DNA of 64,000 nt from Rikenella microfusus DSM 15922 (GCF_000427365.1 NZ_KE386488.1:992001-1056000); one strand, 5' to 3'. Shown: positions 26,068-35,207, numbered from the stretch's first letter. Notes: generated by a model not told the origin, from the letters alone. Translations and numbers: made by a program.

Positions 26068-26101
26068 CTGCGGCCCCGGAATCCGGGGCCGCAGCTTTTT
26101 T
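26068..26101 (+). terminator. Terminator of the thrS-infC-rpmI-rplT operon
   Basis: A perfect 12-bp GC-rich stem (CTGCGGCCCCGG, 26068-26079, with 26083-26094; loop AAT) is followed by C and six T. Confidence 0.95.
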
Positions 26102-26146
26102 AAAGGCAGGGGGGAAACGGAAGATTCCGTTTCCCCCCTGCCTTTA
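26101..26146. repeat. Perfect 22-bp inverted repeat directly after the terminator
   Basis: Arms 26101-26122 and 26125-26146 are exact reverse complements around the two-base centre GA. Each arm contains GGCAGGGGGGAAACGG or its complement. A second, bidirectional terminator is the simplest reading, although the right side lacks a long T tract. Confidence 0.8.
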
Positions 26147-26797
26147 TCTGGCTGCCTGCTTCGATACACCCCGAACCTGTTCGACGGTAATTTCCCTCTA
26201 TCGATCTGCGGTGCCGCCTGAATCGAATATGCCCCCCCGGCAAAAAATCCGACGGAGCCGCTCCGACCGAAAGCTCTTGTTTGTCCGAACGGTCCGGCAC
26301 AAGGCGATGTAAATCCGGGCAAAAGACCAAAAGGATCCGACGCGAGCCGAAAAAACGCCGACGAAAACTGTCGTTATATCACGGTAAAAATCAGGTTGGC
26401 ATAAAGGTTGCGATAACTCCGGAACGATACTTTCCCCCGTCTGCCCCGCCGTGGAAAGCCTGCGTAACGGACGAACCGGGCAAAAGATACGACGCCCCTG
26501 CATTCGGGCGAAGAGATAACCCGCCCGGTCATTTTTCGACCCATTCCGCAGCCTCCCGGCGCACGGACCGGCCGTAGTTCCGCAACCGGACGGCGAAAGG
26601 AACCGACTCCGGACCCCACAGAAGATTCCGGCAAAATTATACGAACAACCGATACGCGCAGCCTCAAAACCTCCGAATGGACGAAGCCTTCCATAAGAAT
26701 GCCCCGCAGGCAAAACGGATCCGACAACAGCTGCAACCGCCCGCTGATGCGGAACTCGAGTTTTAACTGTAACGATAGCACTATACTTATTCGAAAG
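26147..26797. repeat. Gene-poor region with a type C repeat (26180-26363)
   Basis: Open frames here are low-quality and match nothing. The left part carries a diverged type C unit: GACGGTAATTTCC at the left, GGTGCCGCC in the middle and GCGAGCCGAAAAA near the right end, as in 53895-53990, 58396-58552 and 63440-63555. I see nothing recognisable in 26364-26797. Confidence 0.6.
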
Positions 26798-26962
26798 GCA
26801 ACTATATACGCCTTTACCCCAATCGGGCTCCGGTCTCCCCATACGGCCCTGCGGTGTCGCCCGGCACAGGAGACCGGGAGTTTTTCCCGAGAAGAACGCG
26901 GGTCGCAATATCTTGAAAGTCAGGCCTACGTATAAAACAGGGTACAACCGTATATAGTTACC
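26798..26962. repeat. Type B repeat, copy 2
   Basis: The unit opens with AACTATATACGCCTTTACCCC and closes with GGTACAACCGTATATAGTTA, ending 27 bp before the CDGSH gene start at 26989. The GC-rich core GGCCCTGCGGTGTCGCCCGG matches the other copies. Confidence 0.75.
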
Positions 26963-26988
26963 GTTTGAAAACACAACCGGACAGAAAT

Positions 26989-27756
26989 ATGAAAGACACG
27001 AAGAAAAACGCTTACGAACCGGGGACTCCCGAAATAACCCCCGGTCTGCACATCGACATCACCGCCGACGGCCCTTATCTCGTATGGGGCAAGATTCCCA
27101 TCCGCCAGGTATTCATCATGCCCAACGACGAAGGCAACTCCTGGACCTATAAAGCCTCGGCACATCCCTACGAAACAGGCGAAGACCCGGTCGCCCTCTG
27201 CCGTTGCGGCCACTCGAAACGCAAGCCTTACTGCGACGGCAGCCATGCGCAGGCCGACGACTGGGACCCGACGCTCACGGCTCCGCACCGTCCCCTGCTC
27301 GCCGACGCCGAAACGATCGAAGGCCCGACCATGAATCTGACCGACAACGAACGCTACTGCGCATTCGCCCGTTTTTGCGACGCTTACGGACGCGTGTGGA
27401 ACCTGACCGAAGCCTCCGACGATCCGAAAGCCCGGGAAATAGCCGTTTACGAAGCGAACCACTGCCCGGCCGGTCGGCTGAAGGCGTGGGACAAAGAGAG
27501 CGGGCGGCCCTACGAGCTGGAAACCGGCCCGGAAATCAACCTCGTGGAAGACCCGGCGATCGGTTGCAGCGCGGGCCTGTGGGTACGCGGCGGAATACCG
27601 GTAACGGATGCCGGAGGCTACACCTATCAGGTGAGGAATCGGGTAACGCTGTGCCGCTGCGGACAGTCATCGAACAAGCCTTTCTGCGACGGCACGCACG
27701 CTTCGATGAAGTTCCGCGACGGCCTGCCCCACGAACCGGACGGCGAAGAATTCTGA
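26989..27756 (+). CDS. CDGSH iron-sulfur protein with two CDGSH domains
   Basis: Two CDGSH-type 2Fe-2S sites are explicit: CRCGHSKRKPYCDGSH and CRCGQSSNKPFCDGTH, each with the three-Cys-one-His ligand pattern. Between them lies a divergent segment containing ERYCAFARFCD and NHCPAGRL, resembling the Fer4_19-like region found between CDGSH domains in similar proteins. The likely role is electron transfer or iron-sulfur handling; the partner is unknown. The start is placed at the ATG at 26989 (255 residues), not the TTG at 26965, which abuts the type B repeat. The gene stands alone. Confidence 0.88.
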   Translation: MKDTKKNAYEPGTPEITPGLHIDITADGPYLVWGKIPIRQVFIMPNDEGNSWTYKASAHPYETGEDPVALCRCGHSKRKPYCDGSHAQADDWDPTLTAPHRPLLADAETIEGPTMNLTDNERYCAFARFCDAYGRVWNLTEASDDPKAREIAVYEANHCPAGRLKAWDKESGRPYELETGPEINLVEDPAIGCSAGLWVRGGIPVTDAGGYTYQVRNRVTLCRCGQSSNKPFCDGTHASMKFRDGLPHEPDGEEF

Positions 27757-27775
27757 AACGCGCGTGCTGACAGTC

Positions 27776-27814
27776 CGAAAAAAACGCCTGTCCTTTGCTT
27801 ACGGGACAGGCGTT
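27776..27814 (-). terminator. Terminator of corA (possibly bidirectional)
   Basis: AACGCCTGTCC (27783-27793) pairs with GGACAGGCGTT (27804-27814). On the minus strand the stem is followed by a T tract (complement of the A run at 27778-27784). It lies between the convergent CDGSH and corA genes. Confidence 0.9.
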
Positions 27815-27845
27815 GGCGAAGGGAAACCGACAGGGGACAACGGGG

Positions 27846-28799
27846 CTACATCCATCTTTTCCGTTTGAAGAAATAGAGGGTAAGCCCGATGGACAGGAAC
27901 ATCAACCCGATGGCGAACTGGAAACCGTATTCCCATTCGTCGAACGGGGCGAGGCGGTAGTTCATCCCGTAGATACCGGCGATCAGGGTCGGCGGCATGA
28001 AGATCACCGAAAGGATGGTAAACATCTTGATGATCTTGTTCTGTTCGATATTGATAAGACCCATAAAGGTGTCCTGGAGGAATTCGAGCCGTTCGAAACT
28101 GAAATCGGCGTGGTTGAGCAGCGACCCGACGTCTTTGATCATAATGGTGACGCGCGGGTAAATATCGTTGGGGAACCGTTCGCTGCGCTGGATGCCGGAC
28201 AGGAGCCGCTGACGGTCGAAGATACTTTCGCGCAGGATCATGGTGTTCTCCTGCAACCGGTTGATATCCAGCAGCACTTCCTTATCGACGCTTTTGTCCA
28301 CGTCGTTATTGACGGCATTGAGGGCGGCGATGCGGCGCGAGATGATTTCGACCATGTCGGCGTCGAGGTCGATACGGGCTTCGAGGATCGAAATCAGTAC
28401 GTGATAACCGGTGGTATAGGACCGGTAGTTCATCTGTATCTTGCGGCTGGCTTCGCTGAAAGTACGCAGGTCGGTGTTCCGCTCGGAGACAAGCAGACCT
28501 TCGCTGAGGATGAACGATACGGTCTCGACTTCGAACCCTCCTTCCCTGAGTATGGTGAAACTGGTGTTGCAGATGATGGAGTCTTCGAGTTCGGAGTACC
28601 GGGACGAGGTCTCGATCTCTTCGGCTTGCTGGCGGGTCAGCAGGTTGATGTCGAGGAAGTTCTCTACGAGTTTGCGCTCTTTGGCGGTCGGAACCACCAG
28701 GTCGATCCACAACAGGTCATCATACCCCAGCTCTTCGAACACTTTGGGCTCGGGATCGCGGATGATCTTGTTGATCGATTTCAAATACAATATGATCAT
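27846..28799 (-). CDS. corA: CorA-family magnesium/divalent cation channel
   Basis: The 317-residue protein has a long cytoplasmic, mostly helical N-terminal domain and two C-terminal membrane helices (about residues 258-278 and 290-310). The first ends in the signature GMN (YGMNYRLAP), the selectivity motif. CorA forms a homopentamer in the inner membrane that imports Mg2+. It is transcribed alone, with its own terminator; a type A repeat occupies the upstream gap. Confidence 0.94.
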   Translation of the reverse strand: MIILYLKSINKIIRDPEPKVFEELGYDDLLWIDLVVPTAKERKLVENFLDINLLTRQQAEEIETSSRYSELEDSIICNTSFTILREGGFEVETVSFILSEGLLVSERNTDLRTFSEASRKIQMNYRSYTTGYHVLISILEARIDLDADMVEIISRRIAALNAVNNDVDKSVDKEVLLDINRLQENTMILRESIFDRQRLLSGIQRSERFPNDIYPRVTIMIKDVGSLLNHADFSFERLEFLQDTFMGLINIEQNKIIKMFTILSVIFMPPTLIAGIYGMNYRLAPFDEWEYGFQFAIGLMFLSIGLTLYFFKRKRWM

Positions 28800-28815
28800 T
28801 TCACTCGCTCCTCTG

Positions 28816-29165
28816 TTAATCGTTAATAAACGGTTCGTTTATTCGCCCTGTTTTAGGTTTTTGGAGACAACTGTTCTTTTTCTTCAGAAAAAGAACCAAA
28901 AAGACTTTCGAGCAGTTGTGTTTCGCCTTAAGCTCCGTAGTCCTTTGGCATTGAAATTTTCTTTGTGTTGCCATTACCGGGGGCTAATCAGATCTAACTA
29001 TGTTAAATAGCCCCCGGTAATGGCAACATAAGACTTTCAAAGGAAAGGGTATCCGGCAAGCTCAGGAGATGCGCAAGCATCTCAAAAAGTTTTTCTGGTT
29101 CTCTTTGTTCACAAAGAGAACAGTACCCTCAAACCTAACAGCACGAAATAAACGAACGATTAATT
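28816..29165. repeat. Type A structured repeat, copy 2 (different central stem)
   Basis: It fills the 388-bp gap between corA and mqnA. Outer parts match copies 1 and 3: GGTTCGTTTATT at the left, ATAAACGAACGATTAATTA at the right, the GAGATGC/GCATCTC hairpin and the CAAAGAGAAC hairpin. The first hairpin has paired changes relative to the other copies (GTTCTTTTTCT with AGAAAAAGAAC). The central stem is unrelated in sequence to that of copies 1 and 3 but is a perfect 21-bp pairing (28966-28986 with 29008-29028). Confidence 0.88.
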
Positions 29166-29187
29166 AGTCGGCGACAGAAGGGTCGAG

Positions 29188-30075
29188 TCAGCCGGGCGAT
29201 ATGATTTTTTCCCAGAACAGGCGCATTGCCCTGCGTTTGCGGTCATCCAGGGAGAATTTGATCGAACGGGTCAGATAGCGGTACGCCTCGTCGAAATCGA
29301 AATCCCGCGAACGATTGACCGTTTCCGTGATCGACTCCGCGACATGCTCCACCCCGTAAGCCAGCGCCTCGTTCAGACGCGGGGCATACTCCAGCCCCGC
29401 CCGCGTACAGGCCACCCACGCCGCGAACACGAAAGGCAGCCCGCCCGTCAGGGCGGCCCACTCCTCGGCCAGATCGAAACAATAGGCATACCGGTGCGCC
29501 GCTTTCAGGGCGAACACCTTGTCGCCGATCGCCACCATCGCCTCGCCGTATTCCAGCCCCCGGCCCGCAGCGGCAGCCGATCCGCAATCCGCAAAATCGA
29601 CCCACTGCGGCCCGATGCGCCAATGTTCCCGCGCCAATACCCGTACCAGTTGTACCGAAGTGCGCGAATGAGAATCGAGATAGACCCGTCGCACGTCGCA
29701 CAGCGGCGTGTCCGACAACAGGACGACCGTTTCGACCGGCCCTTCGGCGCCGATGCAAAAATCCGTAATAACCTGAGGAGTAAATCCGTCCGGAGAGAGA
29801 GCCGGAACGGAGGAAAACGAAAAACCCGGAATCAGCGGAACGGCCGCCGCGGGCACCAAAGCGATGTCCGTATCTCCCGCAATAGCGGAAGCCGCACAGA
29901 GGGACGGTACCTCAAGCGAGAGCGCAATATCCCCCCCTGCAAGCAACCGTCCCGCTTCCGGAACCGCGGCACGCCGCGACGCAGAAGAGGAGACCGCCAC
30001 CCGCTGTTCGATGCCGTAGATGAACGGCAGCGTATTCAGGTAGGATACAGCAGTAATTCTCACCGGGATCGTCAC
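29188..30075 (-). CDS. mqnA: Menaquinone biosynthesis protein MqnA (chorismate dehydratase family)
   Basis: MqnA turns chorismate into 3-enolpyruvyl-benzoate, the first step of the futalosine route to menaquinone. The signature AVSYLNTLPFIYG is at residues 9-21, and the 295-residue length is somewhat above the usual 250-280. The start appears to be GTG (30075); a further GTG four codons in (VRITAVSY) is an alternative. No other mqn gene is in this window, so the pathway assignment rests on family membership. A TACCTTCG box upstream could be the promoter. Confidence 0.85.
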   Translation of the reverse strand: MTIPVRITAVSYLNTLPFIYGIEQRVAVSSSASRRAAVPEAGRLLAGGDIALSLEVPSLCAASAIAGDTDIALVPAAAVPLIPGFSFSSVPALSPDGFTPQVITDFCIGAEGPVETVVLLSDTPLCDVRRVYLDSHSRTSVQLVRVLAREHWRIGPQWVDFADCGSAAAAGRGLEYGEAMVAIGDKVFALKAAHRYAYCFDLAEEWAALTGGLPFVFAAWVACTRAGLEYAPRLNEALAYGVEHVAESITETVNRSRDFDFDEAYRYLTRSIKFSLDDRKRRAMRLFWEKIISPG

Positions 30076-30114
30076 CCATGGGGATAATGTTTGGTAAATC
30101 CGTAATTTTCACCG

Positions 30115-30122
30115 CGAAGGTA
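30115..30122 (-). promoter_or_regulatory. Candidate -7 box of mqnA
   Basis: TACCTTCG on the minus strand, about 40 bp before the GTG start, resembles TAnnTTTG with one change, like the ssb and map boxes. Confidence 0.45.
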
Positions 30123-30128
30123 GGCAAT

Positions 30129-30560
30129 TTATTCGGTAAAGTGTTCTTCGCGTTCGATTTTTTCGCGCCATTGGTCCGGAATGGAGAAACTTTCTTTGGC
30201 GACCGCGTTCCAGCCGACCAGCACGGTCCGACTGTCGGCCTTGACGGTTCCGGTATTCCGGTCCACCATCTGCTGGAAGACGGTGAAACTTTTGGTTCCG
30301 ACCCGTTCGATGCTCGTCCGGATGACGATACTGTCTTTCATCCCCACAGGGACATAAAAGTTAGTGGTCGAACTGGCGGTTACGACCGTCTGCTCGCCGT
30401 CCATGTGCTCGATGCCGAGCACGCGTTCGAAATATTCGTTCTTACCCAGGTCGAAGATGTGCTGGTACTGGCCGTTGTACATGTGCCCCTGGATATCGAT
30501 GTCGTTGAAGCGGAGCTGGATCGGTGTCGTGATCATATAATACTGGTTACCGTTTAACAT
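30129..30560 (-). CDS. Acyl-CoA thioesterase of the 4HBT/YbgC hot-dog family
   Basis: The 143-residue protein has the hot-dog fold. The motif RFNDIDIQGHMYNGQY corresponds to the catalytic-Asp segment of YbgC/4-hydroxybenzoyl-CoA thioesterases. It probably hydrolyses an acyl-CoA in the cytoplasm; the substrate is unknown. The ATG at 30536 (MITTPIQLRF) is an equally plausible start. It lies upstream of mqnA on the same strand with about 50 bp between them; a DHNA-CoA-type role is tempting but unsupported, because the futalosine route does not use that step. Confidence 0.85.
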   Translation of the reverse strand: MLNGNQYYMITTPIQLRFNDIDIQGHMYNGQYQHIFDLGKNEYFERVLGIEHMDGEQTVVTASSTTNFYVPVGMKDSIVIRTSIERVGTKSFTVFQQMVDRNTGTVKADSRTVLVGWNAVAKESFSIPDQWREKIEREEHFTE

Positions 30561-31891
30561 ATGTCGTTTAAAACCGTACTCGCGGAGCCATACCGAACCG
30601 GGAAGTAAATGCGGCTTTGCCCTTTTATACGCATATCCGGTCTTCAGATAATCCCGGTCCGCGCCACGGGAGGCCCGGAGCCGCTCGGTACGGGGGCTGG
30701 GCCGAAAGCACCCTATTAACTTAACTGCAGGCTGCGACTCTTGGCAAACAACAGTACGGTTATCTGTAAAATCCGGACGCTCGGGAGCAGTCGCAACTTT
30801 CGGCGCGTAGAGCGGCGAATGGCGGGCCTCCGCGAGAGAGGTTGCGGCCCGCCCGCTGGCGCGGGGGCTCAGCTACTCGTTGGCCGGGGATTCTGCTGGC
30901 CGCTCTGTCGTTTTCGGCGCGCCCACGCCCCCCTCCGGGGCGCGCCGCCATTGGCATGGGGGCTTAGCTTCTCGCTCATGGGCTTACTGCGGCTTCGCGC
31001 TTACGCGCTCCGCCGCCCGCCGGTGCGGGGGCGCCGGCTTCTCCGGACGCCTCATGCCGGCGGGGCATCTCCTTTTTTATCTACGGTTTGCCGGCGGCTT
31101 CCTCGCGCTTCCTCGCCATAGTCCGTAAACGGCCTCTGGTCTCGGTACGCTGCTCGGTTCCTCCTGGCGCCTCGGCCATTCGTGCAACCGACGCTGCCGG
31201 TGAGAGCAGTGCAAGTTAGCTTAAGCACTACCGAACGGCGAGGAGGAAAGCGAAGCCGACCCCGATGGCTCTCGGCTGCTGCGTCGGTTGCGCGACCCAA
31301 AAAGTAAGCAAAAAAGTTGCCGAGGATGCGATTCCCCGCTCCCGACTCCCGTCGGATCGGGAAATCGCACATTCCCGGGTCGGCAGCCTTTACCCGTACT
31401 TCGACACCCAGTAAGAAACCGGGAGTACTTTATAATTGCAATGTTCTCCCTTAGTCAGGCCGGAGCCACCCCCGGCGCAGGCCTGCAAACAGTCCGCGCT
31501 GGCTCCGGCAGATAAGATTAACGCATAGTTTGCAGGTCATGCGATTCTTCAGAATCGCCGGCTTTGCGACTTCGGGGGACGGGCGCAAAACCGAAGGAGT
31601 GACAGTTTAACCCTACGATTAAATTCGATTCCCATATCAGCGTGCGGGCCGGACACATCCCCCACGGGAGGCCCGGTGTCGCTGGGCACTCCAGTCGGAC
31701 TGTAACTACCCGAGGCTTCCCGGGCGTCCGACCCGAATAAAAAAATAACCATACGGTTACCATGCTTTACCCATCCGACTTCCGCGCCCGGACGATACCG
31801 GGTTTTTACGCAGCGAGGCCTGCGGCCCATCCGTTCCACAGGACTTCGCAGTCCGATAATCTCACAAAAGTCATTCCCCCGCACGCGAATA
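30561..31891. repeat. 1.3-kb gene-free region of interspersed repeats (types D/E and F)
   Basis: No credible gene is seen; open frames are rich in Arg, Pro and Gly. 30780-31130 is dense in short GC-rich inverted segments. 31185-31265 holds a type F module (CCGACGCTGCC to GGCGAGGAGG). 31326-31380 is a type E hairpin (GGAAATCGCACATTCC pairs with GGATGCGATTCC). 31453-31516 is a type D core (GGCCGGAGCCACCCCC to GCTGGCTCCGGC). The E and D parts lie in the same order as in 62860-63225. Confidence 0.7.
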
Positions 31892-33901
31892 TCACTCTCC
31901 GACTTTCGCCCGCTTGCTGTCCCAGACGAAGTAGCCGATCAGTGCCGCGTACATCACGAGCGCCAGCACCTCGGCCCCGGCAGTGCCGTTCCAGCCTTTC
32001 GCGAACCAGTCGAAACCGAAATAACGCAGCATCGCGCTCACCACCCCCATCAGGGCACCTCCCGCGATGAAACCCGAAGCGATCAGCGTGCCCCGGTCGC
32101 GCCGCGCCGTGTTCACCGCCTTATCCTTCGAACGCGTAGTCACGAACCAGCTTACGATGCCGCCCACCAGCAGCGGCGTGTTCAGTTCCAGCGGGATGAA
32201 CATCCCCAGCGCGAACGCCAGCGCCGGCACCCCGATCATCGTCAGGATCAGCGCCAGCGCAGCCCCCGCCCCGTAAAGCAGCCACGGCGTCGCGCCTCCC
32301 TCCATCAGCGGTTTGATGACGGCCGCCATCGCATTGGCCTGCGGCGCCACCAGCGCCCCCTCGCCCGTAAAACCGTACGTCTTGTTCAGCAGGATCATCA
32401 CCCCGCCCACGGTCGCCGCCGAGACCACCGTGCCGAGGAATTTCCAGGCCTCCTGTTTGGCCGGGGTCGTACCGATCCAGTAGCCGATCTTGAGGTCCGT
32501 GACGAAACCGCCGGCCATCGCCAGCGCCGTGCAGACCACCCCTCCGATCACCATGGCGGCTACCATGCCGCTCGTACCGTGCAGTCCCACGCCCGCCAGG
32601 ATCAGCGAGCTGAGGATCAACGTCATCAGCGTCATCCCCGACACCGGGTTGTTGCCTACGATGGCGATGGCATTGGCCGCCACCGTCGTAAAGAGGAACG
32701 CGATGACGAAAACGATCAGAATCCCGATCAATGCCAGCGTAAGGTTATGCACCACGCCCAGCGCGAAAAAGATGAACAGCGCCGCCAGCGTGACCAGCAG
32801 TCCGACGAGGATGATCTTCATCGGGATGTCGCGCTGGGTGCGGCGGTCGTCCTCTCCAGCGGCGGATTTCTTGCCTCTCAGTTCGCCGACGGCCAGTCCT
32901 ACGGCCTGGCGGATGATTTTCGACGAACGGATGATACCGATCACGCCGGCCATCGCGATGCCGCCGATACCGATATGGCGGGCGTAGTTCCGAAAGATGT
33001 CCTCCGGCGTCATCTGGCCCAGCAGGGCCGTCACGCCTTCGCCCACGGCGACGGTCTGCCCGTCGGCGAAGTGGCTGATGAACGGGATGAGCACGAACCA
33101 GACGGTGAACGAGCCGGCACATATGATGGCGGCGTATTTCAGGCCGACGATGTAACCCAGTCCCAATACCGCCGCGCCGGTATTGACTTTGAAAACCATC
33201 TTGGCTTTCTCGGCCAGGACTTCGCCCCAGCCGCAAATACGGGTCGAGACGGTCTCGGTCCACCAGCCGAAGGTGCCGATGACGAAATCGTACAGCCCGC
33301 CGACCAGTCCGCTTACGGCCAGCAGTTTGGCCTGATTGCCCTTCTTCTCGCCGCTGACCAGCACTTCGGTGGTGGCAGTCGCTTCGGGGAAGGGGTATTT
33401 GCCGTGCATGTCCTTCACGAAGTATTTGCGGAAAGGAATCAGAAACAGAATACCGAGAATCCCGCCGAACAACGAGGAGAGGAACACCTGGTAGAAAGCG
33501 GCGTCAAGCCCCAGAATGTAGAGGGCGGGCAGGGTGAAGATGGCTCCGGCGACGATTACGCCGGAACTGGCGCCGATGGACTGGATGATGACATTCTGGC
33601 CGAGCATGTTTTTACGGCCGGTGAGGTTCCCCACGCCGACAGCGATGATGGCGATCGGAATGGCGGCTTCGAAGACCTGCCCGACGCGCAGCCCCAGATA
33701 GGCGGCAGCGGCGGAGAAAACGACGGCCATGACGATGCCGAAAATCACCGAATAGGGGGTCACTTCTTTCGGTTTCGATCCCTTTTCGCGCATCACGGGT
33801 TCATAGGCTTCGCCGGGGGCCAGTTCGCGGTAGGCGTTTTCGGGCAGTCCGACGGTCTGCCCTTCCTGCGACAATTCGTTGTTCGGGTCGTTTCGTTCCA
33901 T
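31892..33901 (-). CDS. OPT-family oligopeptide/metal-chelate transporter
   Basis: The 669-residue inner-membrane protein has about 14-16 hydrophobic helices and the OPT-family pattern (AAAAYLGLRVGQVFEAAIP near residue 60; GNNPVSGMTLMTLIL in the middle). Family members import oligopeptides or metal-siderophore complexes by proton coupling. The start at 33901 (MERNDPNNEL) is chosen over an upstream extension of 36 mostly basic residues. The ABC-2 permease gene lies about 130 bp upstream on the same strand; joint transcription is possible. Confidence 0.9.
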   Translation of the reverse strand: MERNDPNNELSQEGQTVGLPENAYRELAPGEAYEPVMREKGSKPKEVTPYSVIFGIVMAVVFSAAAAYLGLRVGQVFEAAIPIAIIAVGVGNLTGRKNMLGQNVIIQSIGASSGVIVAGAIFTLPALYILGLDAAFYQVFLSSLFGGILGILFLIPFRKYFVKDMHGKYPFPEATATTEVLVSGEKKGNQAKLLAVSGLVGGLYDFVIGTFGWWTETVSTRICGWGEVLAEKAKMVFKVNTGAAVLGLGYIVGLKYAAIICAGSFTVWFVLIPFISHFADGQTVAVGEGVTALLGQMTPEDIFRNYARHIGIGGIAMAGVIGIIRSSKIIRQAVGLAVGELRGKKSAAGEDDRRTQRDIPMKIILVGLLVTLAALFIFFALGVVHNLTLALIGILIVFVIAFLFTTVAANAIAIVGNNPVSGMTLMTLILSSLILAGVGLHGTSGMVAAMVIGGVVCTALAMAGGFVTDLKIGYWIGTTPAKQEAWKFLGTVVSAATVGGVMILLNKTYGFTGEGALVAPQANAMAAVIKPLMEGGATPWLLYGAGAALALILTMIGVPALAFALGMFIPLELNTPLLVGGIVSWFVTTRSKDKAVNTARRDRGTLIASGFIAGGALMGVVSAMLRYFGFDWFAKGWNGTAGAEVLALVMYAALIGYFVWDSKRAKVGE

Positions 33902-34030
33902 CAGTATTACGGGTTTGATTATCTGCGGGTTCGTTTTCCGCACCGGGCGGCGCAGCCGTGTCCGGCCCTTCTCCGCCTTCCGGTCCGGGCGAAACATCGA
34001 ATACGGCAAAACGCCTTCCCGGCGATCGGA

Positions 34031-35161
34031 TTATGCCCGGAGTTTGCGGAAAGTGACTACCGAGAGTACCCCCATCGCCGCGGCGAACAGGCCGAGTCCG
34101 ATCCAATGGGGCAACAGATCCGCCGCCGAACTCCCTTTCACCAGGATCATCTTGACGGCCGATATGATATGGGCCACCGGATTGACCGCATCCGCCCGCT
34201 GCGCCCACTCCGGCATGCTCTCTACCGGCGTGAAGAGGCCGCTCATCAGAATCAGGATCATCATGATAAAGAAAGTCGGGAAGATCGCCTGCACCTGCGT
34301 TTCCGAGAAATTGGCGATCACGAATCCCAGACACAGGACGCCGACCAGATACAGCACGACGATGCCGTACAACACCCCGATGCTCCCGACCATCGGAACG
34401 CCGTAAACCGTCCGGGCGATCGCCAGCCCGATCGTGAACTGCACCACTCCGATCAGGAAAAACGGAATCATCTTGGCCAGCATGTAACGCGTGCGGCTCA
34501 TCGGCGTCACGTTCAGCTGTTCGATCGTTCCGCGCTCTTTCTCCTTGACCGAGTTGAGCGCCGTCATCGACAGCCCCGCGATCGTGATCAGCAGAGCCAG
34601 AATGCCCGGTACAATGACCGTTTTATAATCGAACCTGGGATTGTACCACTCCTGTGCGACCATATTTACCTGTACCGGATATTTCGCCGTCGCCGCAGGC
34701 GCGGGAAGCGCTCCTTCGGCGACTAACTCCGCGGCGAAGTCCCCCGCGATCGAATTGACATAGCCGGCCGCCACGCCCGCGCTCAGGCCGTTGATGGCCG
34801 AAACGTGGACCGAGACTTCGGGACTGCGGCCCAGCACCATGTCTCGCTCGAAGTCCGCCGGGATTTCGACGATCATGTCCGCGTCGCCCCGTTCGATCAG
34901 CCGTTCGGCCTGCGTCCACGAAGGCACGGCGTCCGTCAGCGAAAAGTACCCCCCGGCCTGCAACTTGGTCAGCAACCGGCGGCTCGACTGAGTACCGTCC
35001 CGGTCGATGGCCGCCATCCGGAAGTTCTTGATGTCGTAGTCGGCCGCCAACGGCAGCACCAGCAACTGCACGACAGGCAACAGCAGCACCACCCGCAGCA
35101 TGAACCTGTCGCGGAAGATCTGGAGGAACTCCTTTTTGAGCAATACGGCGAGCCTGTGCAT
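34031..35161 (-). CDS. ABC-2 type transporter permease
   Basis: The product has one N-terminal membrane helix, a large periplasmic domain (about residues 45-180), then five C-terminal helices, the topology of the YhhJ/YbhR/NatB ABC-2 class. The motif KEKERGTIEQLNVTP is characteristic. The start at 35161 (MHRLAVLLKKEFLQIFRDR, 376 residues) is preferred because a full -7 box TATCTTTG sits at 35208-35215, inside the longer open frame. Its ATPase and adaptor are not adjacent; an orphan HlyD adaptor lies at 2238-3146. The substrate is unknown. Confidence 0.88.
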   Translation of the reverse strand: MHRLAVLLKKEFLQIFRDRFMLRVVLLLPVVQLLVLPLAADYDIKNFRMAAIDRDGTQSSRRLLTKLQAGGYFSLTDAVPSWTQAERLIERGDADMIVEIPADFERDMVLGRSPEVSVHVSAINGLSAGVAAGYVNSIAGDFAAELVAEGALPAPAATAKYPVQVNMVAQEWYNPRFDYKTVIVPGILALLITIAGLSMTALNSVKEKERGTIEQLNVTPMSRTRYMLAKMIPFFLIGVVQFTIGLAIARTVYGVPMVGSIGVLYGIVVLYLVGVLCLGFVIANFSETQVQAIFPTFFIMMILILMSGLFTPVESMPEWAQRADAVNPVAHIISAVKMILVKGSSAADLLPHWIGLGLFAAAMGVLSVVTFRKLRA

Positions 35162-35207
35162 CGGATGGTCGGGAGTGATGTCCCGGAAGTCGGTTCGGGA
35201 CTTGAGA

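Noticed and set aside
26198-26974. Open frame of 258 codons in the rplT-CDGSH gap
   Set aside because: It crosses type C and B repeats, has low-complexity Arg/Gly/Ser-rich text and no recognisable domain.
27795-28826. Open frame of about 343 codons opposite corA
   Set aside because: Antisense shadow of corA, beginning inside the corA terminator.
30129-30560. Thioesterase as a DHNA-CoA hydrolase of menaquinone synthesis
   Set aside because: The adjacent mqnA belongs to the futalosine route, which has no DHNA-CoA step, and no sequence feature specifies that substrate.
30741-31128. Open frames in the 30.6-31.9 kb gap
   Set aside because: Arg/Pro/Gly-rich translation of GC-rich repeats with no homology pattern or promoter.
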